This document shows, piece by piece, positions 1-6,727 of a DNA stretch of 10,726 bases. The notes below the pieces were generated by a model that did not search any database, was not told the origin of the DNA, and saw nothing but the letters and a program-made list of their open reading frames with translations. The position numbers were made by a program, and so were the translations under genes. Source of the DNA: Fidelibacterota bacterium (lineage in GTDB: Bacteria > Fidelibacterota > UBA2242); contig DPVY01000174.1 of assembly GCA_003527965.1 (NCBI GenBank), positions 1 to 10,726 on the forward strand, written 5' to 3'. The first letter of the stretch is position 1, and every line of letters starts with the position of its first letter.

Positions 1-74
1 GAGGCGACGACCGGATTCGAACCGGTGAATAACGATTTTGCAGACCGCTCCCTTAGCCACTTGGGTACGTCGCC
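1..74 (-). tRNA. tRNA-Cys (anticodon GCA)
   Basis: Read on the minus strand from 74, the sequence folds as a full cloverleaf. The acceptor stem is GGCGACG (74-68) paired with CGTCGCC (9-3). The D stem is CCC/GGG, and the anticodon stem GCGGT/ATCGT contains G-T pairs. The anticodon loop is CTGCAAA, giving GCA, and the T arm is ACCGG-TTCGAAT-CCGGT. The base after the acceptor stem (the discriminator, position 2) is U, the known identity base for cysteinyl-tRNA synthetase, which supports the Cys assignment. Position 1 is C and could be the first base of an encoded CCA, but the window ends there. It decodes UGC/UGU. It lies beyond the dnaK terminator, so it probably has its own promoter or depends on readthrough. 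Confidence 0.96.
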
Positions 75-91
75 GTTTCTATTCTAAAATA

Positions 92-112
92 ACTATGAAA
101 AGTACTATGAAA
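92..112. repeat. Short tandem direct repeat upstream of tRNA-Cys
   Basis: The plus-strand 9-mer actatgaaa occurs at 92-100 and again at 104-112, a 12-nt period. On the minus strand this is TTTCATAGT twice, about 18-38 nt before the tRNA 5' end. It lies where promoter elements of the tRNA would be expected, but neither copy resembles a standard -35 or -10 hexamer. It may be chance in AT-rich DNA. Confidence 0.35.
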
Positions 113-149
113 TTCACTAAAAACCAAAAGTTTTCAACGATATCTGAAT

Positions 150-183
150 AAAAAAAAAGGGGGGATAAAACTCTCCCCCCTTT
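150..183 (-). terminator. Rho-independent terminator after dnaK
   Basis: On the minus strand a 10-bp perfect stem (183-174 with 165-156), containing six consecutive G-C pairs, closes an 8-nt loop. It is followed by a run of T reaching position 150 (nine T in all, three of them in the stem). It begins 21 nt after the dnaK stop codon. This is a textbook intrinsic terminator and marks the end of the clpC-dnaK side of the gene block, separating it from tRNA-Cys. Confidence 0.93.
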
Positions 184-204
184 GAAGTAAAAGAAGCATC
201 TATA

Positions 205-2127
205 TTATTTATCATCAACGACTTCGAAGTCGGCATCCTCAACATTATCTTCCTTGCCGGAAGATTCACCGCCCTGAGCTTCGCCGCCGGGTTGTTGCTG
301 TTCGGCATTTGGCGGAGGAGTTTCGGTTTTGACGCGTTCGTACATTTTTGTTGATACTTCCGACCAGACCTTATTGATATTTTCGATACCTTCTTTCATA
401 GCCTTGATGTCATTTCCACTCTGAGCTTTCTTCAGTTGTTCGAGAGCATTATTAATCTTGCCTTTTTCTTCGGCTTCAAGCTTTTCACCATATTCGGTCA
501 GGTTCTTTTCGGTTTGATAGATAATTGAATCAGCCTGATTGCGTATATCAACTTCCTCTTTACGCCGTTTATCTTCTTCTTCGTGTGCCTGAGCATCTTT
601 AACCATGCGCTCTTTTTCATCATCGGATAATCCACTGGATGTTTGAATGCGCACACTCTGCTCTTTACCGGTAGCTTTATCTTTAGCCGATACATTCAGG
701 ATACCGTTTGCGTCGATATCAAAAGTAACTTCAATCTGAGGAATGCCACGCGGTGCCGGTGGGATACCGTCCAGATGAAATTTACCGATGCTTTTGTTAT
801 CAGCCGCCATAGCGCGTTCACCTTGCAATACATGAATTTCCACTGTGGTTTGATTATCGGCAGCTGTTGAAAATATTTCGCTTTTGCGGGTTGGAATGGT
901 TGTGTTGCGTTCAATTAATTTCGTCGATACTCCGCCGAGGGTTTCGATACCAAGTGAGAGAGGCGTAACATCAAGTAATAAAATATCATGAACTTCACCG
1001 CCGAGCACTCCCCCCTGAATCGCAGCGCCGATAGCGACAACTTCATCGGGATTAACGCTTTTATTCGGCTCTATGCCGAAGATTTCTTTTACCAATTTCT
1101 GGACTTTTGGAATACGGGTTGAACCACCAACCAGAATAACTTCGTTAATGTCACCGGGAGACAGCTTAGCATCTTTCAACGCCTGCAAACAAGGTTTGTG
1201 GGTACGTTCAATGAGATCCTCTACAAGCGATTCAAATTTTGCACGGGTCAGTTTTTCAAGCATATGAATTGGTCCGGCTGCTCCGGCAGTGATGTAAGGT
1301 AAGTTGATCTCGGTTTCCGTGTTGGAAGAAAGTTCAATTTTTGCTTTTTCTGCGGCTTCTTTCAGACGTTGCAAAGCCATGGGATCCTTTTTTAAATTGA
1401 CACCCTCTTTTTTCTTAAATTCGTCGACGAGCCAGTTGATTATGCGTTGATCCAAGTCGTCACCACCCAGATGAGTATCGCCGCTGGTGGATTTTACTTC
1501 GAAGACACCATCACCGATTTCCAGAATCGAGATGTCAAATGTGCCCCCACCAAAATCGTATACGGCAATCTTTTCATCTTTTTTCTTATCAAGACCATAG
1601 GCCAGCGCAGCGGCTGTTGGTTCATTTATTATGCGTTTGACATCCAGACCGGCAATTTTACCGGCGTCTTTGGTCGCCTGACGCTGAGAATCGTTAAAAT
1701 AGGCCGGAACCGTGATGACGGCTTCCGTAATTTTCTCGCCAAGTTTCTCTTCGGCAGTTTGCTTCATTTTCTGAAGTACCATAGCTGCAATTTCAGGCGG
1801 CGAGTAATCATGACCAGCCACATTAATGCGGACATCGCCGCTGGGACCCTGAACGGTCTTAAAAGGCACTTCCTCTTTTTCATGGTCAACTTCTTTGAAC
1901 AATCGCCCCATAAAGCGTTTTACTGAATAGACTGCCCGGTCGTGATTTGTCACTATCTGGCGTTTCGCCGTATCACCCACGACACGTTCACCGTCTTTTT
2001 TGAATACCACGACCGAAGGCGTAACGGAACGCCCCTCCGAGTTTTCAAGAACCCGTGGTTTTCCAGCATCCATTACGGCGACACATGAGTTGGTTGTACC
2101 CAGATCGATTCCGATTATTTTTCCCAT
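205..2127 (-). CDS. dnaK: Molecular chaperone DnaK (Hsp70)
   Basis: Cytoplasmic Hsp70 of 640 residues, the usual length for bacterial DnaK (E. coli 638). It binds exposed hydrophobic segments of unfolded proteins in an ATP-driven cycle, with DnaJ and GrpE as partners. Visible motifs are phosphate-1 IDLGTTNS (7-14), a second nucleotide-binding signature VYDFGGGTFDIS (189-200), INEPTAAALAYG (167-178), LVGGSTRIPKVQ (332-343), and the conserved interdomain linker DILLLDVTPLSLG (381-393). The substrate-binding beta domain and helical lid follow, then a Gln/Gly-rich tail ending in an acidic EDADFEVVDDK, close to the usual DnaK C-terminus. The ATG start has an AAGGAG ribosome site 7 nt upstream (2135-2140). 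clpC lies 177 nt upstream on the same strand; grpE, dnaJ and hrcA are not adjacent. No CIRCE element is seen. A strong terminator follows. Confidence 0.98.
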   Translation of the reverse strand: MGKIIGIDLGTTNSCVAVMDAGKPRVLENSEGRSVTPSVVVFKKDGERVVGDTAKRQIVTNHDRAVYSVKRFMGRLFKEVDHEKEEVPFKTVQGPSGDVRINVAGHDYSPPEIAAMVLQKMKQTAEEKLGEKITEAVITVPAYFNDSQRQATKDAGKIAGLDVKRIINEPTAAALAYGLDKKKDEKIAVYDFGGGTFDISILEIGDGVFEVKSTSGDTHLGGDDLDQRIINWLVDEFKKKEGVNLKKDPMALQRLKEAAEKAKIELSSNTETEINLPYITAGAAGPIHMLEKLTRAKFESLVEDLIERTHKPCLQALKDAKLSPGDINEVILVGGSTRIPKVQKLVKEIFGIEPNKSVNPDEVVAIGAAIQGGVLGGEVHDILLLDVTPLSLGIETLGGVSTKLIERNTTIPTRKSEIFSTAADNQTTVEIHVLQGERAMAADNKSIGKFHLDGIPPAPRGIPQIEVTFDIDANGILNVSAKDKATGKEQSVRIQTSSGLSDDEKERMVKDAQAHEEEDKRRKEEVDIRNQADSIIYQTEKNLTEYGEKLEAEEKGKINNALEQLKKAQSGNDIKAMKEGIENINKVWSEVSTKMYERVKTETPPPNAEQQQPGGEAQGGESSGKEDNVEDADFEVVDDK

Positions 2128-2202
2128 CTTTTAACTCCTTTAAATCATTTTGTATATTGTTATTAATTTTCACAATTTTAAAAGACAGCGTAATTATGAC
2201 AA

Positions 2203-2267
2203 ATGTTATGCCAAAAATTTGCTACGACAATACGTCAGACTATACTTTAATATGGTAAAATAATGAA
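2203..2267 (-). promoter_or_regulatory. Candidate promoter region of dnaK (weak)
   Basis: The 177-nt AT-rich gap between clpC and dnaK (2128-2304) holds no gene. Two sigma70-like pairs can be read on the minus strand. The first is TTCATT (2267-2262), 17 nt, TATAGT (2244-2239), giving a leader of about 105 nt. The second is TTGTCG (2230-2225), 16 nt, TAACAT (2208-2203). Neither -35 is good. No CIRCE inverted repeat (TTAGCACTC...GAGTGCTAA), HAIR motif or convincing terminator for clpC is present, so readthrough from clpC is also possible. Confidence 0.3.
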
Positions 2268-2304
2268 AATTAATCGGAAAAGATGTCGGAAAAAGGCCGT
2301 GTCC

Positions 2305-4764
2305 CTACTCTTTTAACGTCACCGATTTAATATATTTACGAGGTTCGGGATTCGTAAACATCAATTGTTTATTCTTATTTTTAACCTTAACCTCTATTGG
2401 TCTGCCTTTAACAAGCGATCCGTTCAGCAATTTTTCGGCAATAGGATCTTCGATCAGGGTTTGAATTGCCCGTCTTAACGGACGCGCGCCATATTCGGGT
2501 TTAAAGCCCTCTTCCAAAATGATCTCTTTAACTGCTTTATTAATTATAAGGTCGATATTTGAATTTGAAAGATTCTTTTTAACATCTTTCAATTGAATGT
2601 CGATGATCTTCAGGATATCTTCGCGGGTTAAGGACCGGAATACAATCGGATCGTCGATCCGGTTAATGAATTCCGGATTAAATAGTCTACGGGCCTCTTC
2701 GATCATCTTTTTCTGCATGATTTTGTAGTCACTCCCCGGCTCAGCTTTGGAAAACCCGAATCCTCCGCTGCGGATATTGCGGGAACCGATATTGGTTGTC
2801 ATGATAATGATCGTGTTCTTAAAATCTACTTTCCTGCCGAAGCTGTCGGTCAATACTCCATCGTCAAAAATCTGCAGGAGAATATTAAAGACATCGGCGT
2901 GAGCTTTCTCAATCTCATCGAAAAGTACAACGGCATAAGGATGACGACGAACCCGTTCGGTTAATTCACCGCCCTCTTCATAGCCGACATACCCGGGAGG
3001 TGCTCCGATGAGGCGCGAAACCGCAAACTTTTCCATGTATTCGGACATGTCAATTTTTACCAGAGCGTCCTTGCTGTCAAACAGAAACCGGGCAATGACC
3101 TTAGCCAATTCCGTTTTACCAACACCAGTTGGTCCCATGAACAGAAAACTGCCAATCGGTCGCCTGGGATCTTTTATACCAGCCCTGGATCGGCGAATAG
3201 CGCGGGAAATTGTATGGATAACGTCATCCTGACCGACAATGTATTTTTTTAGTTCTCTTTCCATATTGAGCAGTTTTTTATTCTCCGATTTTGCAACGCG
3301 GTTAATCGGAATACCTGTCATCATGGCAACCACATCGGCCATATCTTCTTCCGTTACGGTGATGATTGATGTGGCGGTTTCTTTTTCCCATTGTTCATAA
3401 CTCTGTTTAATTTGCTGGCGAAGTTTACGCTCCTTATCACGAAATTCAGCGGCTTTTTCAAAATTCTGTTCAATAACCGCGGCTTCTTTAGCCTGTTTAA
3501 TTTTACCGGCTTTTTCTTCCATCTCAGTGATAGATTTAGGAATATTAATGTTCCGCAGATGAACGCGCGCACCGGCTTCATCTATAACGTCAATAGCTTT
3601 ATCGGGCATAAATTTATCGGTAATGTAACGGTCACTTAATTCTACGGCGGCAATTAACGCCTGTGTCGTATATTTTACGTGGTGATGCTCTTCATAACGT
3701 TTCTGCAGACCCTTCAGGATATCCACGGTTTCACTTTTTTGAGGTGGATCGACGATAATTTTCTGAAAACGCCGCTCCAATGCGCCGTCCTTTTCGATAA
3801 CTTTACGGTATTCATCGAGTGTCGTTGCACCGATGCACTGAATATCTCCACGGGCGAGGGCTGGTTTGAACATATTGGCCGCATCGATAGAGCCCGACGC
3901 TCCGCCGGCGCCGACAATAGTATGAAGTTCGTCGATAAACAGGATAATGTCATCGGAATGTTCGATCTCCTGCATTATCGTTTTCATCCGCTCCTCGAAC
4001 TGACCGCGGTATTTAGTTCCGGCGACAATTGCCGGCAAATCCAGGTCGATAATGCGTTTATTATAAAGCAGACGCGGCACTTTTTTTTCTATGATACGCA
4101 TAGCGAGTCCCTCGGCAATTGCTGTTTTACCGACGCCTGGTTCACCAATAAGGGCGGGATTGTTCTTTTTCCGGCGGGATAAAATCTGAGCGACCCGTTC
4201 GATCTCTCTATTTCGCCCAATCACCGGATCAAGTTCTCCATTACGGGCTTTCTCAGTGACATCCCGGGAGAAATGGTCTAAAGCGGGTGTTCTGCTCTGG
4301 TGCTTTTTCCGCTTAGGAATTATTTCCCGATTGTATTCACCCCCGATCAATTCTTCTCTTAATGTATTGTAATCAATGCCGAAAGTAACGAGAACCTTAT
4401 ATGCAATTCCGTCACCCTGTTTCAGTATTGCCAGAACGATATGAATATCAGTGATTTCATCCGCATTGAGCTGCTGGGCTTCGTAATAGGTGTTACGGAG
4501 AATCTGTTCGGCTCGTTTTGTCAATGGAAGGTGTCCCATTTGCATGGTTTCACCACCAGGTTGAACCGCATCTTCGATGTCCTTGGTGACCTCATCGACA
4601 TTAATGTCAAATCGAGATAAAATTTCAACTATCTGACTTTGAGGATGATGAATAACAGCCAGGAACAGGTGTTCGGAATCAACATAATTATGCCCGAGAC
4701 GGATCGCCTGATCACGAGCGTCCTTTATAATTTGCTGAATTAGTTTTGAGAAATCTTCTTTCAT
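2305..4764 (-). CDS. clpC: ATP-dependent Clp protease ATP-binding subunit ClpC
   Basis: Class I Clp/Hsp100 AAA+ unfoldase, 819 residues, which forms hexamers that unfold substrates and feed them to ClpP in the cytoplasm. Domains in order: N-terminal Clp repeat domain (about 1-145); first AAA+ module with Walker A GEPGVGKT (207-214), Walker B ILFIDE (274-279) and arginine fingers in LERRF (329-333); a short middle domain holding a UVR motif (about 429-452); second AAA+ module with Walker A GPTGVGKT (544-551) and Walker B VVLFDE (612-617); then the C-terminal D2 small domain. The short UVR-bearing middle region, rather than a long coiled coil, distinguishes ClpC from ClpB. A GF-type ClpP loop is seen as FGF (669-671), so ClpP pairing is likely. 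The ATG start has an AGAGGT-like ribosome site about 11 nt upstream. The ctsR, mcsA and mcsB genes found beside clpC in Firmicutes are absent here. Confidence 0.95.
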   Translation of the reverse strand: MKEDFSKLIQQIIKDARDQAIRLGHNYVDSEHLFLAVIHHPQSQIVEILSRFDINVDEVTKDIEDAVQPGGETMQMGHLPLTKRAEQILRNTYYEAQQLNADEITDIHIVLAILKQGDGIAYKVLVTFGIDYNTLREELIGGEYNREIIPKRKKHQSRTPALDHFSRDVTEKARNGELDPVIGRNREIERVAQILSRRKKNNPALIGEPGVGKTAIAEGLAMRIIEKKVPRLLYNKRIIDLDLPAIVAGTKYRGQFEERMKTIMQEIEHSDDIILFIDELHTIVGAGGASGSIDAANMFKPALARGDIQCIGATTLDEYRKVIEKDGALERRFQKIIVDPPQKSETVDILKGLQKRYEEHHHVKYTTQALIAAVELSDRYITDKFMPDKAIDVIDEAGARVHLRNINIPKSITEMEEKAGKIKQAKEAAVIEQNFEKAAEFRDKERKLRQQIKQSYEQWEKETATSIITVTEEDMADVVAMMTGIPINRVAKSENKKLLNMERELKKYIVGQDDVIHTISRAIRRSRAGIKDPRRPIGSFLFMGPTGVGKTELAKVIARFLFDSKDALVKIDMSEYMEKFAVSRLIGAPPGYVGYEEGGELTERVRRHPYAVVLFDEIEKAHADVFNILLQIFDDGVLTDSFGRKVDFKNTIIIMTTNIGSRNIRSGGFGFSKAEPGSDYKIMQKKMIEEARRLFNPEFINRIDDPIVFRSLTREDILKIIDIQLKDVKKNLSNSNIDLIINKAVKEIILEEGFKPEYGARPLRRAIQTLIEDPIAEKLLNGSLVKGRPIEVKVKNKNKQLMFTNPEPRKYIKSVTLKE

Positions 4765-4786
4765 AGTTCGTTAATACCTCTATTTG

Positions 4787-4816
4787 AATATAAAACGTGA
4801 GAACACCCAATGTCAA
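4787..4816 (-). promoter_or_regulatory. Sigma70-type promoter of clpC
   Basis: In the 60-nt gap after lolD, the minus strand reads TTGACA (4816-4811, a perfect consensus -35), an 18-nt spacer, then TATATT (4792-4787, five of six bases of the consensus -10). Reading the -10 one base earlier as TTATAT gives a 17-nt spacer. Transcription would start near 4780, almost on the clpC ribosome site, giving a very short leader. No CtsR-type heptanucleotide repeat or CIRCE element overlaps it. Confidence 0.65.
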
Positions 4817-4824
4817 TTAAACTT

Positions 4825-5514
4825 TTACTCAAACCGGACTGTTCCATCGTTTAGAGACAGGATTCGATGAGATCTATGGGCAATATCCGAATTGTGTGTC
4901 GCAATAATAAAAGTCCGCTTAAACTGTTGGTTCAGTTCAAGGAGCAGGTTAATCAGCATTTCGCTATTATTTTTATCCAGGTTACCCGATGGCTCATCAG
5001 CGAGAACGACCAGGGGATCATTGATTAATGCCCGGGCAACGGCGACCCGCTGACGTTCTCCGCCGGACAAAGCGGAAGGGCGGTGTTTGATACGATGACC
5101 TAATCCAACCCGCTCCAGCATCTCGATTGCTTTTAATCTTGCCGATTCGAGCTTATGGTGGTATATAATGGAAGGAATCATGACGTTTTCCAGGGCGGTA
5201 AATTCCGGCAACAAATGATGAAATTGAAAAACAAAACCGATGGTCTCATTCCTGAACCGGGCAATCTCTTTTTCCGGGAGGGTAAAGGGATTGACGCCCT
5301 GATAATTCACTTCACCGGTATCGGGATAATCAAGGGTTCCAATCAAGTTTAATAAGGTCGATTTTCCGATCCCCGATGGCCCTGTAACGGCAATGACTTC
5401 ACCTGTATTTATGGAAAAGGAAATATCCCTTAAAACAGGCACCAGAATTCCATCTGTGTGATAGGATTTTGAAAGATTGACGACATCGAGTACGGGATGA
5501 GAATCATTTTTCAT
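4825..5514 (-). CDS. lolD: Lipoprotein-releasing ABC transporter ATP-binding protein LolD
   Basis: ATPase subunit of 229 residues, the usual size for LolD and the related MacB/FtsE-type ATPases. It would power release of outer-membrane lipoproteins from the inner membrane by the two membrane subunits encoded just upstream. All ABC motifs are present: Walker A GPSGIGKST (45-53), Q-loop Q97 in FVFQFHHLLPEFTALENV, signature LSGGE (149-153), Walker B VVLADE (169-174), D-loop NLD (178-180) and switch His207 in IIATHNSD. The FQFHHLLPEFTALEN stretch is typical of the LolD group. The ATG overlaps the end of the upstream permease gene by 11 nt, with a strong GGAGG site 9 nt before it (5524-5528), so translation is probably coupled. 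An export role other than lipoproteins cannot be excluded, but the LolC/E-type partners favour LolD. Confidence 0.92.
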   Translation of the reverse strand: MKNDSHPVLDVVNLSKSYHTDGILVPVLRDISFSINTGEVIAVTGPSGIGKSTLLNLIGTLDYPDTGEVNYQGVNPFTLPEKEIARFRNETIGFVFQFHHLLPEFTALENVMIPSIIYHHKLESARLKAIEMLERVGLGHRIKHRPSALSGGERQRVAVARALINDPLVVLADEPSGNLDKNNSEMLINLLLELNQQFKRTFIIATHNSDIAHRSHRILSLNDGTVRFE

Positions 5515-6727
5515 ATTGAATTGCCTCCAATGGAGCGAGTTTGCTGACTCGCCAGCTGGGATAGAATGTGCCGAAATAAATTAAAATCAGACCGGAAACG
5601 GCGATTGCCATAACGTCAAGAAGATGAACCTGAACGGGTAAATAGGGAATGAAATAGACCGCGGGCAGAGGGATAAAACGGAAATATTGCTGAAGCAGAC
5701 AGAGTAATAATGAGAGTAAAAGCCCAACAGACAATCCTAAACTTCCGGTTATAAGCCCTATACGCAGAAAAATGCCACCAATATGTTTACGATTCATACC
5801 CAGAGTTAACATCATACCGATTTCCCGGATTTTTTCCATAACCTGCATAACCAGGGAGCTGGTTAAGTTAAAAATAGCGATTAAAATGATAAAACTTAGC
5901 GCCAGAAAGCTACCGTATTTTTCCAGTTTCATGGCGCCAAAGAGATCCTTATGCAGGTCCTCCCAGCTCATAACATCAAAACGGGAATCGAGATTGTCCT
6001 GTAAAAGCGCTTTGATCCGGGAAATGTGCTTATAATTATCAAACCGGATATCAATTCCGGAATAGCGGTTGTCTAATTTGAATATTTTCTGGGCTTCTTT
6101 GATGTCGACAAAAGCCAGATTTTCATCGTAATCAAAAAGATCGAGTTTAAACACCCCACAAAGTACAAACCGCCCGACAAAAGGAATACTAAAAGTGCTC
6201 TTAATATCCAGAGGATTCACTACATTGATTGTATCGCCAAGATAAAGCCCCAATTTATCCGCCAGGCGGTATCCGACAACAATTCCGGGGAGGTCGGAAG
6301 TTGGCACTAAAAAGGTATTGTTGCCCCGGATTAGGACCTTTTCATTAATAATTTTCTCGGTGAATATAGTTGAATCAACGCCTTTAAGCCGGATCACTGC
6401 ATCGGCGCCTGGTGTCGATAAAACGGATTTTTTAATAACAAAAGGATAAACGGCATTGACGTTATAGGACTGAAGCAGGACACCGATTTCTTTAAATTCT
6501 ACATCCGTAATATCTTTACCGGTGACGCGGATATGGGATTCCAGATCGATGACTCTTGACGATATTTCCGACTCAAAACCATTCAGGACGCTTAACGTTA
6601 CCAAAAGGGCAAACGCACCCAGGGCAGTGCCGGCAATTGATACATAGGATGTGAAGGATATCAGACCGGTCTGTTTTTTAGACCTGAAATAGCGCAAAGA
6701 TATCCAGTTTAATAGATGTTTATTCAT
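5504..6727 (-). CDS. lolC/lolE: LolC/LolE-family lipoprotein-releasing permease (second copy)
   Basis: Inner-membrane subunit of 407 residues with the LolC/E layout: a first membrane helix (about 23-48), a large periplasmic domain of the MacB type (about 50-270), then three helices (about 272-297, 317-346, 369-390). The cytoplasmic loop MEKIREIGMMLTLGMNRKHI (297-316), after the second helix, is the usual coupling region to the ATPase, and the C-terminal PLEAIQYE is typical of the FtsX/LolE permease family. It shares motifs with the preceding permease (SW-DLH--LF near 254-263, EK--EIG, MG/LGMNR), so the two are tandem paralogues. Its ATG lies inside the stop region of the upstream gene (8-nt overlap). 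Which copy plays the LolC (LolA-binding) and which the LolE role cannot be decided by eye. E. coli has the order lolC-lolD-lolE; here the two permeases precede the ATPase. Confidence 0.9.
   Translation of the reverse strand: MNKHLLNWISLRYFRSKKQTGLISFTSYVSIAGTALGAFALLVTLSVLNGFESEISSRVIDLESHIRVTGKDITDVEFKEIGVLLQSYNVNAVYPFVIKKSVLSTPGADAVIRLKGVDSTIFTEKIINEKVLIRGNNTFLVPTSDLPGIVVGYRLADKLGLYLGDTINVVNPLDIKSTFSIPFVGRFVLCGVFKLDLFDYDENLAFVDIKEAQKIFKLDNRYSGIDIRFDNYKHISRIKALLQDNLDSRFDVMSWEDLHKDLFGAMKLEKYGSFLALSFIILIAIFNLTSSLVMQVMEKIREIGMMLTLGMNRKHIGGIFLRIGLITGSLGLSVGLLLSLLLCLLQQYFRFIPLPAVYFIPYLPVQVHLLDVMAIAVSGLILIYFGTFYPSWRVSKLAPLEAIQYEK

Noticed and set aside
1447..1926. 159-codon plus-strand open frame opposite dnaK
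   Set aside because: It lies wholly inside the unmistakable dnaK gene. Long antisense frames opposite dnaK are a known codon-bias effect, and the translation shows no recognisable domain.
2281..2304. Terminator after clpC
   Set aside because: The only pairing found is CGG/CCG around a short T-rich loop, too weak for an intrinsic terminator.
2128..2304. CIRCE (HrcA) or HAIR (HspR) operator before dnaK
   Set aside because: Read on both strands, no TTAGCACTC/GAGTGCTAA or CTTGAGT/ACTCAAG inverted repeat is present.
3679..4182. 167-codon plus-strand open frame opposite clpC
   Set aside because: It is antisense to the conserved first AAA+ module of clpC, and its length follows from codon bias on the other strand.
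2305..4764. ClpB disaggregase
   Set aside because: The middle region is short and has a UVR motif instead of the long ClpB coiled coil, and a GF-type ClpP loop is present.
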